DNA of 64,000 nt, taken from contig CP136064.1 in NCBI GenBank assembly GCA_032622095.1, forward strand, positions 47,197,573 to 47,261,572. Reading direction: 5' to 3'. Shown piece by piece: positions 31,990 through 43,383 of the stretch. The notes below the pieces were generated by a model, which saw nothing but the letters and a program-made list of their open reading frames with translations, was not told where the DNA came from and did no database searches. This stretch comes from Siphonodentalium dalli (taxonomy: Eukaryota > Mollusca > Scaphopoda > Gadilida > Siphonodentaliidae). Each line of letters starts with the position of its first letter. Position 1 is the first letter of the stretch. Position numbers and translations under genes: made by a program.

Positions 31990-33909
31990 GGAAATGAAGA
32001 GTTTTTTTTTTAGAAGAAAAATTATATGATAAATATCTTCACCGCTATGTGTGGAACTGAGCGCTTGTATCAAGCCACGGTGGAGTTTCCGACACACATC
32101 GTGACTTGCCTTCAGGCTCGTCACAATAATTTCAGGAATACCGCCTTGATACAAGCGTGCATATCCATACACGCATAGCATAACCTCTATTTAACAAATG
32201 AATGTTTGTTTTCAGAAATGCATGCAATTATGAACGCTTTGTTGCGGTCACATTTTGAGTGAATCGCGAAAACAAACCTCGCAATAGTTGATTTAAATGT
32301 CACAATTTTGAGTGCAAAGTGTCACCATATTAAGGCGCAAAATATTGCAATAATATCACAAGCGACATGCTTATAAGCGTTTCCACTTGCGAAAATAGCA
32401 TGCTTAATATACCACTTCTTTTGACTGGTACTGTACTACTGTATACATCAACAACAACTATTTGGGATTGGTCCCTTCAAGACAACAGCAGATCCAATAT
32501 TTAAACGTGTAACTGTGCGCAATGACTTGGCGACAATGTTCTCATGTAGTCGCACATTTTCCATGAAATATCAGTGAATCAGCCGAAGGTAGTTTGATAA
32601 GAACATCCAACCAATAATAGTGTACTCCTGGTAAATTGTCGTGATACCGGTAACTTGACGATAACATGGCGAACAATGACAATGTCTCATATCCACACGT
32701 TTCAATGAATAATGATGAACACAGGATGAATTGGTCGGGGTCATTGTAAAGTTGGAATTGTAGATATGTGATCATCCATCACGACACAGCATCGGTTTCA
32801 TTGTTGTTTGTCTATTTGATGACATTGAAGCTCGTGTGAGTTACACTGGTGCGCACACTACAGTACTAGTACACGTATGTCCTCTCTTGTAGTTGTACAT
32901 GCATGTCGATCATATTGATGTGCTCTGAAAGAATTAGATTCTGAACAAGTACTGTCATGAACTGCATTTTCAACATTATAATATTAATAGCTGCTCGTTG
33001 AGTCGTTGTTATTATTGTCACTATTGCTTGACATCAGACGACATTGTCAGACCATTGATTCGATTGAATGGATCATATCATAATTCATCGATTAATTGGC
33101 ATGCATCTCTGCTCTCGATGAATTTAGTGGAAATTGTCAATGATTAATAAGCCTTTTTTTCGCAGAATTTAAACTTGTCCGGTTATCAAAGGAACCGAAA
33201 TCAGACCGTCTTTATCAACTGTCCGCAATGGAACAGGTAACAGTCACTAACAGCCTCGATCACCAAGCCGGAATGAACATCAAGTTCAAGTTAGGGTGCT
33301 CGTCCACAATGCAACTGCGAAAAACGTTCACCACACCGTATGTACTGTACTGTGTACATGTAACCTTGAAGGAGTCATCAGTCACACATCTAATTTTGGC
33401 AGCAAATATTTCAGGCGCCGTTCTTTCACATGCATGTAGAATAAAGATTCAAACCATTATAGACAAATTGTCCACTTGTTGAATGAAAACAGAGCTCTGA
33501 GTCTGAATAATTAGTTCAACAATACACGATGAACGGTTTCGCAGATTATTTTCATAACTTCTCTTTTATCCTGATTTTATCCGCTCTCTAAATACGCCAT
33601 GGTTGTTATTTATGTAATATGTCGTCTCTTTTAGTTCGTTCGACGCCAATATCACGTCTAAATCACTCTGATTTTAGTGATTAAAATGTCGGCCACAAAA
33701 TGGAGAAACAATAAATTGAGTTAAAATTACGTACTCGCCATATACGTACCGACCAGATTAACACAGAATGAATGTGATATTATATATATAATATACATTG
33801 TTTGTTGTCTATTTGTTGACATTGAAGCGTGTGAGTTACACTGGTGCGCACAGTGCAGTACTAGTACACGTATATCCTCTCTTGTAGTTGTACATGCATA
33901 TAAAATGTA
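31990..33909. other. Intron 1 sequence with a distant direct repeat
   Basis: No gene recognised. A segment of about 110 bp at 32798-32908 recurs in direct orientation at 33788-33900 (GTGAGTTACACTGGTGCGCA, GTACTAGTACACGTAT, CCTCTCTTGTAGTTGTACAT), 990 bp apart, with several differences. It may be an old duplication or ends of a degraded element. Confidence 0.6.
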
Positions 33910-34452
33910 CACTGAAAAAAAAAAAATTAGTCATAGCCTTAGTCATTATATATGTTACTTTTGGCTAAGTTAGTCAAAAATAACTGAGTTACGGGTTGAC
34001 TAAGGCTATGACTAAGTTTTATTTTTGACGAAAATATTAACCTAAGTAACTAAGAATTAGTAAGATGTGACTAAGGTCAAACTTAGTTACTTTTTGGCTA
34101 AGTTAGTCAAACATATCCTATCCATCGAAGCAATTTTTCATTATCACTCTTGGTTAAAGCCAATTGGCGGTTTGCGTTCACTTGTGCAAAACATTGAAAA
34201 AAGCAGTTATACTGTATGGAGCAGATTAAGATTCAGTTATACTGTATGGAGTCATTGCCGTGTATAATATGTCGCCGATAAGTATACTATTGAGTTTTGC
34301 TGGCATGACTGAATCACGAAAATATCAACCTTAGTAACTAAGAATTAGTAAGATGTGACTAAGGTAAAACTTAGTTACTTTTGGCTAAGTTAGTCAAAAA
34401 TAACTAAGTTACGGGTTGACTAAGGCTATGACTAAGTTTTTTTTTTTCAGTG
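33910..34452. mobile_element. CACTGAAAAAA-ended element, 543 bp
   Basis: It begins CACTGAAAAAAAAA and ends TTTTTTTTTTTCAGTG. The left and right parts share a block (TAACTAAGAATTAGTAAGAT, GTGACTAAGGT, ACTTAGTTACTTTTTGGCTA, AGTTAGTCAAA), at about 34040-34110 and 34335-34400. The first 140 bp repeat GACTAAGGCTATGACTAAG. It is the longer relative of the palindrome at 30852; both lie in astacin intron 1. Confidence 0.8.
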
Positions 34453-34637
34453 TTGCACATGAAAGCAAACCAATTCAATCAAACAATTTTATGAAAATAT
34501 TAGCAGTTCAGTTACAAAAAGAAACTGTGTGGATTCTACTTTTAAAGATTAAATCATTAATCATTATTTGTGAAGAGATGGAAATCACAAAATCACAAAG
34601 AAGCAGCAGACGACATCGAATCGCACATTTTTTTAGC

Positions 34638-34779
34638 ATGGATTATTTGGTTTTTAACATGGATTATTTGGTTTTTAACATGGATTATTTGGTTTTTAAC
34701 ATGAATTATTTGGTTTTTAGCATGGATTATTTGGTTTTTAACATGGATTATTTGGTTTTAGCATGGATTATTTGTTTTG
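34638..34779. repeat. 21-bp tandem repeat, seven copies
   Basis: ATGGATTATTTGGTTTTTAAC is repeated from 34638 in steps of 21 bp, the last copies degenerate. The period is a multiple of three, so a run of MDYLVFN appears in one frame; nothing suggests it is translated. Confidence 0.95.
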
Positions 34780-35341
34780 TCTCAATCGTATGTTGTGTAT
34801 CGCCGTTCCAACATTCCTCTCAGCGCTGAAGGAATGACCTACATATCGCATGTACATATACATAGGTCAAGTTCGAAATTGGGTTCACCCCGAACATTTC
34901 TGACAGAGCTATATCCCTTTTCGACATAAATTTACTGATTATCTTCTTTTCCCGATAACTCGGACTGTATATTAAAGTTATCCAATAGCCTTCAAAGGTA
35001 GTATGTTGACTAATGACACGAAGATCAAACAACATGCCAAATATTATATATACAACAATATCAAATCGGGGTTCACGAATTAGATGATTGTTTTACAATA
35101 TGAGAAACGCGTGTCACGCCATGTCGGGGTTATATTTCAAAACGAGTATCCTGGTTAAATAAGAAGGGAGATAACCGGAGCCAACTATCCACAACTAAAT
35201 ATAGTTCCTTTTGGAATGTAGGTATTGACTATCGGAGGGAAAGCGTCCTGCATACCATGTAACAATCGCCCGAATCCCGTCGTGTCTGAAAAAGGATATA
35301 GTGTATAGCCACATCTGATAACAAACAGTGTATTAATTCAC

Positions 35342-35456
35342 CTGCGTCAGGGTCCGTCGCATCCTGCATTAGTTCGTCCAACGTCTTTGGTCTTCCATTT
35401 ACAAAGTGCAAACCACAGATCACAAAAACCATAATCGCCGCCTGTAACATAACCAT
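35342..35456 (-). CDS. Astacin metalloprotease, exon 1 (signal peptide)
   Basis: The exon opens the precursor: MVMLQAAIMVFVICGLHFVN then GRPKTLDELMQDATDPDA. The first 21 residues form a hydrophobic signal peptide with a likely cut after the NG at 20-21, so the product is secreted. The LDEL segment starts the propeptide. The ATG at 35456 has a favourable context (GAGAATGG); the second ATG at 35450 would shorten it by two residues. The donor GTGAAT after 35342 leaves one base (phase 1), matching exon 2. That this exon belongs to the same gene is inferred from strand, order, phase and content. Confidence 0.8.
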
Positions 35457-35459
35457 TCT

Positions 35460-35870
35460 CTATTCATTGTGGGTATGTCATGTCATACATATGGTCCGGA
35501 TTGCAGTTGTGGTAATCCATTGCAAGATGCACACAACTTCTTCTTGTTATGCCCGTTATAGCAATATGAAAGAATGGAATTTTGAAGGAAAGCCACACCA
35601 TGATTAGTTCGTTACAACAGACACTGATGAGTTTATTCGCGGTAAATCAGGGTATACAGTAACTGTATGAAGAATAAAATGTTTGTGCATCTAGTGCAAA
35701 TATTCGTGATCACCTAGCAGGGGCTAACTAAGTTGAGATAACTTGTGTAGTATTATATACGACTAGACTTAGCTTAAACTAAACATATGGATATTATAAC
35801 TCACCGGTAAGCAAGGCGGTCATGGTGCTTTTGCATTTGTTGGGATAATATTATGTTTTAAGAAAGCCGT
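35460..35870. other. Sequence upstream of the astacin start
   Basis: This should hold the 5' UTR and promoter of the minus-strand protease gene. I see no TATA box or other element at a position I could defend. A foldback transposon begins about 415 bp upstream of the start codon. Confidence 0.35.
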
Positions 35871-35871
35871 C

Positions 35872-36968
35872 CATTCGTGAATTTAAAAAAATCTCGATTT
35901 CAAACTATCAACTTGAAGGGAAAGATCATTACCCCTTATCACCAATGTATGCTATTGAACTATAACAACACAGTTTTGCCCTCAATATATGACAGTTCTG
36001 TTCGAATTATGAAAAAAAGTGGTTTAAGACTATGAACCAAAATTAGGGTATGCGCCCTGTCTTTCCAATTGCATATTTAAGTTTTGTGGCAGCCATTTGC
36101 GGGACTATTTGTTTTTAGGAAAATCACCATAAAACTACATAATGTCTGTTAAGATGAATCAGTATTGATCATTTATGTCTGCCAGATTATTGGAACGTGG
36201 TTGAATACTACTTATGTTGTCTTTATGTTGTTTTGGTCTATTACCCGATACAAAATAGCCCTGCAAATGGCTGCCAAAAAAACTAAAATATGAAAATAAC
36301 TATGTTTTATTTATTTTCTCGCGGACAGTCATGATTTTAGATGGTAAACCGAACGCATACGCTAGTTTGGTTCATAGTCTAGATAAACCTGTGTGACTTT
36401 TGAAAATATGTTCTGTCAAACTGTCTGTTGACCTACATGAAATGTGTTTTTTTTTTTTTTTTAAACCACTTGTTTTCATAATTTGAACATATCTCTCATA
36501 TAGTGAGGGTATACAAACACGTGTTGTTATAATAATATAGCATACATTGGTTACTAGTTGGGTTCATAGTCTAGATAAAGCTGTGTGAATTTTGAAAATA
36601 TATTCTGTCAAACTGTCCGTTGACCTACATGAATTTTATTAAATTTGTTAAAACCACTTGTTTTCATAATTTGAACATATCTCTCATATAGTGAGGGTAA
36701 ACACGTGTGTTATAATAATATAGCATACATTGGTTACAAGTTGGGTTCATAGTCTAGATAAAGCAGTGTGAATTTTGAAAATATGACCTACATGAATTTT
36801 TTTTTATTTTTTTTTAAACCACTTGTTTTCATAATTTGAACATATCTCTCATATTGTGATTGTAAACACGTGTTGTGGTAATACTATAGCATACATTGTT
36901 TACAAAGGATAATGATTTTCCCTTCAATTGGATTGTTTGAAATTGAGATCTTATTTTAATTCACGAAT
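35872..36968. mobile_element. 1.1-kb foldback element with internal triplication
   Basis: The left arm (CATTCGTGAATTT, AAACTATCAACTTGAAGGGA, ATGTATGCTATTGAACTATA) returns inverted at 36868-36968. Inner arms GACTATGAACCAAA and GGTTCATAGTC, and TAAACC/CATGATTTTAGATGG, also pair. The right half holds about three copies of a 183-192-bp unit starting GGTTCATAGTCTAGATAAA at 36369, 36561 and 36744. It is related to 18991-19577. No coding capacity. Confidence 0.8.
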
Positions 36969-37011
36969 TTGGGCGCCTGCTTAATAAAGGATTACACCGG
37001 TGTAATTTTTC

Positions 37012-37321
37012 TCAGTCGTTATCGATACCCGCTAATCCACTGAGCACATTACGAAAAGATTTTTGTGATGCCGTTTCTGTATAAACAATCAGTAGCAAAA
37101 AGCCAATGTTATTTCGACAGCTTTTCAAGTTTGGTACATCGTGTCGCTAGTAGTCCCTCATCGGACGTCACATGCGGGAATATTATCGATTCAGGCTGCA
37201 TAATCCATAGTGGAATATCCAATCGCATGAATCGGCATAACATCAGTTACGGGCTGCATATCACACAAACAAATTCGGCAACGTGCTCAGTGGATCAGCG
37301 GGTATCGATAATGACTGAGAG
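37012..37321. mobile_element. Inverted-repeat element, about 310 bp
   Basis: CTCAGTCGTTATCGATACCC then GCTAATCCACTGAGCAC (37012-37048) is matched by the inverted GTGCTCAGTGGATCAGCGGG then TATCGATAATGACTGAG at the right end. The interior has no recognised gene; the open frame across it (37065-37559, plus) also crosses the antisense of a LINE and is not taken as coding. Confidence 0.75.
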
Positions 37322-37344
37322 CTCAGAAAAGCTAAACCGGAGTA

Positions 37345-37860
37345 ATCATTTCAGGGGACCAGTAGCTGCGGTGATATTAGCAAAAGTTTGGACGATATCC
37401 TCCGATGTCTCCTCAAATTTTGTCGTAAATATGGTTTGGTTGCAATGTGAGTCGTCAAGCTTAGAGTTGGAAATGAGAGCATCAGTGAGTATAAAATTAT
37501 TTGCTTTAACCAGGTCGTTAAAATCATATGTCCGTTTCCCTTGTTTGGTGGTGGAATAGTATTAATCGAAGTTGTATTCACAATATCTTTTATGCTAAGC
37601 CAAAAATACTTTTGCGATGGTTGTGCTGGAGGGTATCTTCATATTTACTTTTGGCAAAATTCTTCATATTGTTAATTATGTTGCGCATGCAACTTTCTGA
37701 ATTTTGACCAGTTGGAATCTTTCCCAGATCTCAGGGCTATTTCACGAGCGCGATCCCCTTTGCGGATCACAAGTCGTAGGTCTGGGGTAATCCAATGTGT
37801 ATCTTTGGGCCGAATTAAAACATTAGCGTTGGGTATGGTTTTGTTCATATTACTCAAAAA
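37345..37860 (-). mobile_element. LINE fragment, endonuclease-RT linker
   Basis: On the minus strand the region reads DTHWITPDLRLVIRKGDRAR (about 37800), NWSKFRKLHAQHN (37690) and YFWLSIKDIVN (37600), then NKGN and SNSKLDDSHCNQTIFTTKFE (37400-37480). The W.T..LR..I+..+R....+...D...F+.L+N and FW..IK order is the usual linker between endonuclease and reverse transcriptase in CR1/Jockey-like LINEs. Stops and shifts break it. Confidence 0.72.
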
Positions 37861-37869
37861 CCTAGAACT

Positions 37870-38680
37870 AAATATATATCAACAGCCAAATTAACGGTGG
37901 GTTTGGTTAAAATAGCATTGAACCAATGAGAAAGTAGCAGTAACCTTGGTTGGTGACTTTAATATTGGTTAGGCTATACAGAGAAATAATGTTCGATGAG
38001 GAGTCCAAAAGCATTTGAATTAATATAAAGCGCTGTCGAAATTGATAGGCCAAACAATTCCCAATACCTCCAATTACAAAATTTATCAGTAGGACACAAA
38101 TAATATGTCAAAGTATCCTATATATTATATACAATCAGAGGTGTTAGAATTAAGTTTGAACCATACAATTGCATCGTCCAATTCAAAGGTAATCGTTTGA
38201 ATACGAAGTGTTCTGCAAAACACATTGCAATGCCTCCCAATGCCGTCATACCCGACTGAGTGTGAAAATAATCATTATAAAATACCTTAAATTGGGGAAA
38301 AGTTTTTAAATCTTACTTTGGTATACGCGTTTGTGTTATACACAGAAAGCGTCAAGTTACTGCCGGGCAAACTTGTAATAAACTCTGGACATCATATGTA
38401 ACATAATTTGTTCCCATACAGCAATCTGATTGCTACAACGCCACGTTTAAATCACCATGTCCCCCTGACCCTTGAACTGGCAATTTCCATCAATCGTGAC
38501 GTTGCTCTCGCACGCCGAGTGTGACGTCACATGACGCCGGATCATTAGGTCGGTTACTAAATTATTCCTATTGGTGTGAATTAATCGGAGAACCTATGAA
38601 AAACACACTTAAATTAAGGAGACATTGCTATTGTTGTGGGGACAAAATCGTTATCTCCGGCAACATCGTGAGGCACATGG
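37870..38680. other. No gene recognised
   Basis: AT-rich sequence without coding or repeat signature visible by eye. Confidence 0.45.
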
Positions 38681-38688
38681 ATATTTAA

Positions 38689-39179
38689 TGGCACGTGAGG
38701 CCTTAGTTGTCGAAAATATTCATATTTGTTCTAATCGCCGTAAACAGAAAAACATTAAAACGCATACAGTTTCGTTCATATATACCATGACCATCACGTA
38801 AACAGCATGTTATCATAAAGACCTACTATATTTTGCCTAAGCAAGAGCCTGATTGTGTTACAGAAGACAGCACAATGCTACTGGCTAATCACACACAAAT
38901 GGCATAAACGCTCTTTATTAGTTCCATATAAAGTTTTTCACCAACAAAGAACGCTCTTTATGTTTACCATCATAATATAAACAAACACCAGAAAGTAACT
39001 TTTTATGCTTTTGTACATAACAATGGTCAAACATTTGACAATAACATACTGTTTATGCGATATTTCTTATTTGTATACGGACAAAGTCTGCTACATTTTG
39101 ATGTTCTTTCTGTTTGTGGCGGTTTTTGACGGGTGGAAATATTTTCACAGGATACCCACCGCCAAGGCCAACCGTACCT
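38689..39179. mobile_element. TTAA-flanked MITE family 2, copy B (491 bp)
   Basis: Nearly identical to copy A at 31486, in the same orientation, with TTAA at 38685-38688 and 39180-39183. The left end reads TGGCACG instead of AGGCACG. The reading VAVFDGWKYFHRIPTAKANR, seen in several copies, comes from the conserved right end and is not a gene. Confidence 0.9.
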
Positions 39180-39439
39180 TTAATACCTGGATGTCTCTTC
39201 TTGAACCAAGTTTAAACCCACGGATAGTTAGCAGCTGACATGAGGGGAGTGTGCACATGTGTATCCCCATTACGTAATATTGAGTATATGTTTGTTTATT
39301 ACGCTGTCTATAATGGGTTCAATTGTAAATATTGACACGCGTATTTGTATGTGGCCTCTATAAACCTGTCTTAAGTTACTATATATCAAAGAGCTACTTA
39401 TCCCCCTTTGTTTTGTACTTGTTCCGTCATACATTGAAA

Positions 39440-39840
39440 CCTGTTCCATCTAGAGATTCTAAACCGGTTTATTTTAGGTCCCCAGTCAAACAATGACAAG
39501 AGCCTCATACATGTATGTGTCCCATTGTATACAGTAAATATACAAATGAGAGCTCCAAAAAGGCATTGCGTTCACATTTAAAGGATTGTGCCAACCATAC
39601 ACGCCATGCACCTAGAGGTACTAAACCGGTTTATTTTAGGTGCCCGTCAAACAATGACAAGCGCCATCTATGTTTGGGGGTACCATTCTATTACTAACTG
39701 TTTTATTTGCGGTTGTGTGGCGAGAACCACCGAACCAAGCGCCACCTAGTGGTTTTATTATACAGCCACCTAGAGGTACCTGTTTATTGTCGGGCCCCCG
39801 TCAATCAAACAATTACAAGCGCCGCATAGCGGGTTTTTTT
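39440..39840. repeat. Tandem repeat, about 160 bp, three diverged copies
   Basis: TAAACCGGTTTATTTTAGGT, then CCCGTCAAACAATGACAAGC, GCC, recurs near 39458 and 39620, and in altered form near 39778. CACCTAGAGGTAC precedes the second and third. Confidence 0.75.
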
Positions 39841-39858
39841 TTACTACAGGTAGCCAGT

Positions 39859-40215
39859 CATAAATTAGCTTCATCGTGCATAGCAGAAAGACTGAAACGG
39901 GTCCTGCCTGACATAATTAGTCAAGACTAAAGCGGATTTCTTAAAGGTCGATATATTGGCGATAACACTCAATTAGTTTATGAAATTATATTCAGAAGTA
40001 AATGCAAAACAAACCGGGTCTCTTAATCTTAGTAGACTTTGAACAAGCGTTTGATACAGTATCTTCGAAATTCATTATGAAATGTTTAGATATTGTTCAA
40101 TTTTGGCGACTCATTAAAAAGATGGATTTCGGTTTTTTTCCATAATATTAGTTCATCAATTCTGATAAATGGTCGCATCTCAATGACCATACAATTAAGG
40201 CGGCACAGTGTTGAA
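39859..40215 (+). mobile_element. LINE reverse transcriptase fragment (L1/Tx1-like)
   Basis: Three frames together read CIAERLKRVLPDIISQD, SGFLKGRYIGDNTQLVYEII, LVDFEQAFDTVSSKFIMKCL and ISSSILINGRISMTIQLRRH. This is the RT region from motif 1 to motif B in L1/Tx1-like LINEs; DFEQAFD is motif A with the first catalytic aspartate. The YxDD motif is not present. At least three shifts and a stop make it inactive. Confidence 0.8.
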
Positions 40216-40224
40216 CAAAATATA

Positions 40225-41130
40225 TCGAATACAATATATTTTAAGATATCGCGGTATGACTAAATACCGAATGAAACATCCAAGGCAGAGTATTTTCTCA
40301 ACGTAGAGTTATCCTTCATAGCTACAAAGAAAACTGTACGTTGCTATCGAATCGCCAAATAGGACGTAGTTTCGTAATTTGAAAGAATTTAACAACACAT
40401 TAATATTTGTATATATAAGATGCATTTTCAATTGAATTATCAGACAGCCTACGGGTAGATATAATAACGCTAATTATGTTTTCACAAAGTATTATAGCGA
40501 ACCCATTAGCTTGACTCAATTTTGTTTCATTGCGACTCCCACATAGCGCTATCATGCTCAAATTCGCCATTGTATTGTGTTGATTTAAGCCGTACCCGGT
40601 GTGGAACTTATATGCACATGAGGTTCGACGGATGTAATTTCAAACCGGTCACATTCAGGTAACACCAGCCTTTGAAAGCAGACCAGGTGCACCCTTTGTT
40701 TTATTCCCGGGATCCTATACAATAGCGATGCCGCGACTGCCCCATGGCATACTCCCACAAGAAAACCATAGTCAGAAATGGTAACGCCACCAAGATTATA
40801 GTATTACATATAAATAGAAATTATAAAAAATACATAAAATATTTTGATACCAATTGCGTTTAAACAGGTAATCCTTCAAATTATTACTAACAAAGCAAGT
40901 AAACGACTGTGGGGTCACTCAACAGATTATAAAGACTTGGACTTAGTATACCGTAAATACTAAAATTTAAATGAAATAATTAAAAGATAAAATTTAGCAA
41001 GTAGTAAAACTTAATTTTCTCATTTAATTTTGTTTTGGTTAAATAAAGCAATAATTTAAATGTAACATTTGGTTTAAAAAAAATGATTGACCGTGGCTCT
41101 TCCAATAATTGCGCGACTGACCTGGTCAAT
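40225..41130. repeat. Dispersed repeat shared with 46225-46410
   Basis: Within this stretch, 40735-40890 matches 46235-46410 in direct orientation (ACAAGAAAACCAT, CAGAAATGGTAACGCC, AGATTATAGTATTA/AGATCATATTAGTA, TAATCCTTCAAATTATTAC). The rest holds nothing recognisable. Confidence 0.65.
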
Positions 41131-41137
41131 TGTTTTT

Positions 41138-41360
41138 AAGAAGTTGTTTTGAGAATTACTATGGAGGGAAATAGTTATGGCTGTGGCTTCGCAAGTAATT
41201 AACTTGGTGACGTGATGTTAACAAATCTGAGCTCCAGTAAACCAAGGACGCTCCATACCAAATATAAGGTAAATTAATAATTCTTTAGAAGTTGTTTTAA
41301 GATTTACTATGGAGGGAAAGAATTGTGGTGCTGGCTTCGCAACTATTTTACCTCATTGTA
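41138..41360. repeat. Tandem duplication, about 150 bp
   Basis: GAAGTTGTTTTNAGANTTAC then TATGGAGGGAAA, GTGGCTTCGCAA/CTGGCTTCGCAA, occurs near 41140 and 41288. Two copies with moderate divergence. Confidence 0.75.
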
Positions 41361-41780
41361 ACAAATATAAATATTAGTCACTCAGGCAATAGATGTATCT
41401 ATTCTGTATATTAAGTTATTGGGTCTTACTGTCTTCAGATGTCTAAATAGTTTTCGATGGACAGATCGCACAAGGGACCAACGCCAATCTTCTATGTTGG
41501 GATTCCAATTGTTGGCTTATTAAATATGCACATATGCTTAAGATACAGTCGCGCGGGAAGCACGCTCCCGTAAGTCGGGTTGTGGATCCCAGTTAATGAA
41601 AATATCATTGAAATAATCGGTTTCCCCCAATGAACATCCATATATTCAATATACATGTTCTGGAGCAGAATTAGGCAGTCCATATTGGACGCCATCGTGG
41701 AATTTATTTTGTTTTGTTTTAATTTTCACACATATGTATTAGTTATGTGGATGGAGTTCTCATTAACCCTCACATCCTTA
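41361..41780. other. No gene recognised
   Basis: Short AT-rich interval with no recognisable feature. Confidence 0.4.
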
Positions 41781-41789
41781 TATTGGTTA

Positions 41790-42267
41790 CAGTAATGCAC
41801 AAAGTAATTGACCACTTAACTACATCAGAATTATTGGTAATTTTTCAGGATTTAAAATCCTGAAAAATTACCAATAATTCTGCTGTGGTTAAGTGGTCAA
41901 TTACTTTGAACATTACTGTATGAGGATTGAGTTATCATTAAACCTCAAATCCTTATATTGGTTACAGTATTGCCCAAAGTAATTGACCACTTAACCACAG
42001 CAGAATTATGGGTATTTTTTCAGCATTTAAAATCCTGATAAATTACCCATTATTCTGCTGTGCTTAAGTTGTCAATTACTTTGAACATTACTGTATGAGG
42101 ATTGAGTTATCATTAAACCTCACATCCTTATATTGGTTACAGTAATGCCCAAAGTAATTGACCACTTAACCACAGCATAATTATGGGTAATTTTTCAGGA
42201 TTTAAAATCATGAAAAATACCCATAAGTTTGCTGTGGTTAAGTGATCAATTACTTTGGACATTACTG
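41790..42267. mobile_element. Mariner-type hairpin MITE, triplicated in tandem
   Basis: Three hairpins of 128-129 bp (41790-41918, 41965-42093, 42140-42267) each start CAGTAATGC or CAGTATTGC, end CATTACTG, and are flanked by TA. Arms include AAGTAATTGACCACTTAACC and GCAGAATTATGGGTAATTTTTC. They share a 46-bp spacer (TATGAGGATTGAGTTATC to TATTGGTTA), so the whole 175-bp unit was triplicated after one insertion. Related to 12042-12191. Confidence 0.92.
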
Positions 42268-42549
42268 TATGTAGATGGAGTTAAGCCTCACAACAGTTTG
42301 TTGGGGATTTGGACCTTGACTTGGGACCTTTGGTTTTTAACGCAACAAATGCGCGTACACCTTATACACAAATTTCTTATGTAACCAGAGTTTTTCTTGG
42401 ATAAGATGAGTTTGAAGCCTGCTTACATTTCAAAATGTTGTCAGTTTTGTATTCTCTGCAGTGGAACTCGACGCATTGAAGCAAAAGTTACAAGATATAA
42501 ACTGTGTACGTAACGAGACTATAATACAAATGAAAAAATAAATTCAGGG

Positions 42550-43270
42550 AGGGGTGGGCGATACAGGGAACTAAGGGTTGAACCGATATAAATTTATAGA
42601 GCGATAATGACCAATGTTGACATATTATGCATCTCAACTCTACTGATCATTGCAACAAGGCTATAAAATAGGGGGTGTCAGAATCTTAGTCATCTCTATA
42701 TAGTGCCAGAATAGTCATTTATGGACTTCTATAAGATGTTGGGTTGGTACGTTATATGGACTCGGAGAAAAAGGGGTTCGTACCGATGAACTGACATAAA
42801 TTAGTGGAGCGATGTTGCCATGTAATGTATCGCGACTGTACTAAAGCAGCAATGACATAAAATGGGGGGGGGGGTATGAAATTATCTCTATCTCTATAGA
42901 TGGCACCAGTATTATATAGAAAGGAATAGCAATTGATATACGTATACGGTATACTATAGTAATACCATAGACATATAAGTACAAGTATCACGCGATAAAA
43001 TATTAAGTAACGTGACTATAGCGATGAAAAAATTAAATAAATTGGACCGGGATTAGAGGTTGGGTTGGTTATATGTGGATAATTGGATATGGAATTCATA
43101 CCGATGAAACGATACAAATTAGTGGAGCGATAAAAACCAATGTTGACACTTAGTTAGGCTACGCGGGAGAAAATAGGGGTTGATACGATAGGCCGAAATA
43201 AATTTGTCGGGTGATAATGACCAATGTTGACGCATAAAGTAACGCGACTGTACTGTCGCACAATTATCAG
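42550..43270. repeat. Diverged tandem repeat, about 170-180 bp, four copies
   Basis: The order GGGGTTNNTACCGAT, ATAAATTNNTNGAGCGATAA, TGACCAATGTTGACNNAT, GCGACTGTACT recurs near 42570, 42770, 43085 and 43175 with much variation. It includes an 11-G run near 42864. Confidence 0.6.
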
Positions 43271-43383
43271 ATATAACGGCCAAGTATGGACTCTAGTGTC
43301 CAATATGGAACAGCTCAGAAATTGAGAAAACATTTGCAGGGCCCTAAAATTTATTTAACAAGGCAATTGGCATCTGCCATATA

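Noticed and set aside
32542-32775. Minus-strand ORF with LYNDPDQF, slightly like a segment upstream of the LINE ORF1 at 23.6 kb
   Set aside because: The resemblance covers only a few residues; no further LINE motif follows.
34416-34829. ORF of 137 codons with MDYLVFN repeats
   Set aside because: It runs from the end of a MITE through a 21-bp tandem repeat; no start context or homologue.
37065-37559. Longest plus-strand ORF (164 codons)
   Set aside because: Its right half is antisense to a LINE linker region and its left half crosses an inverted-repeat element; no family resemblance in its own frame.
39005-39238. ORF containing VAVFDGWKYFHRIPTAKANR, also seen at 62464-62676
   Set aside because: It comes from the conserved right end of the TTAA family 2 MITE, present in several copies with different continuations.
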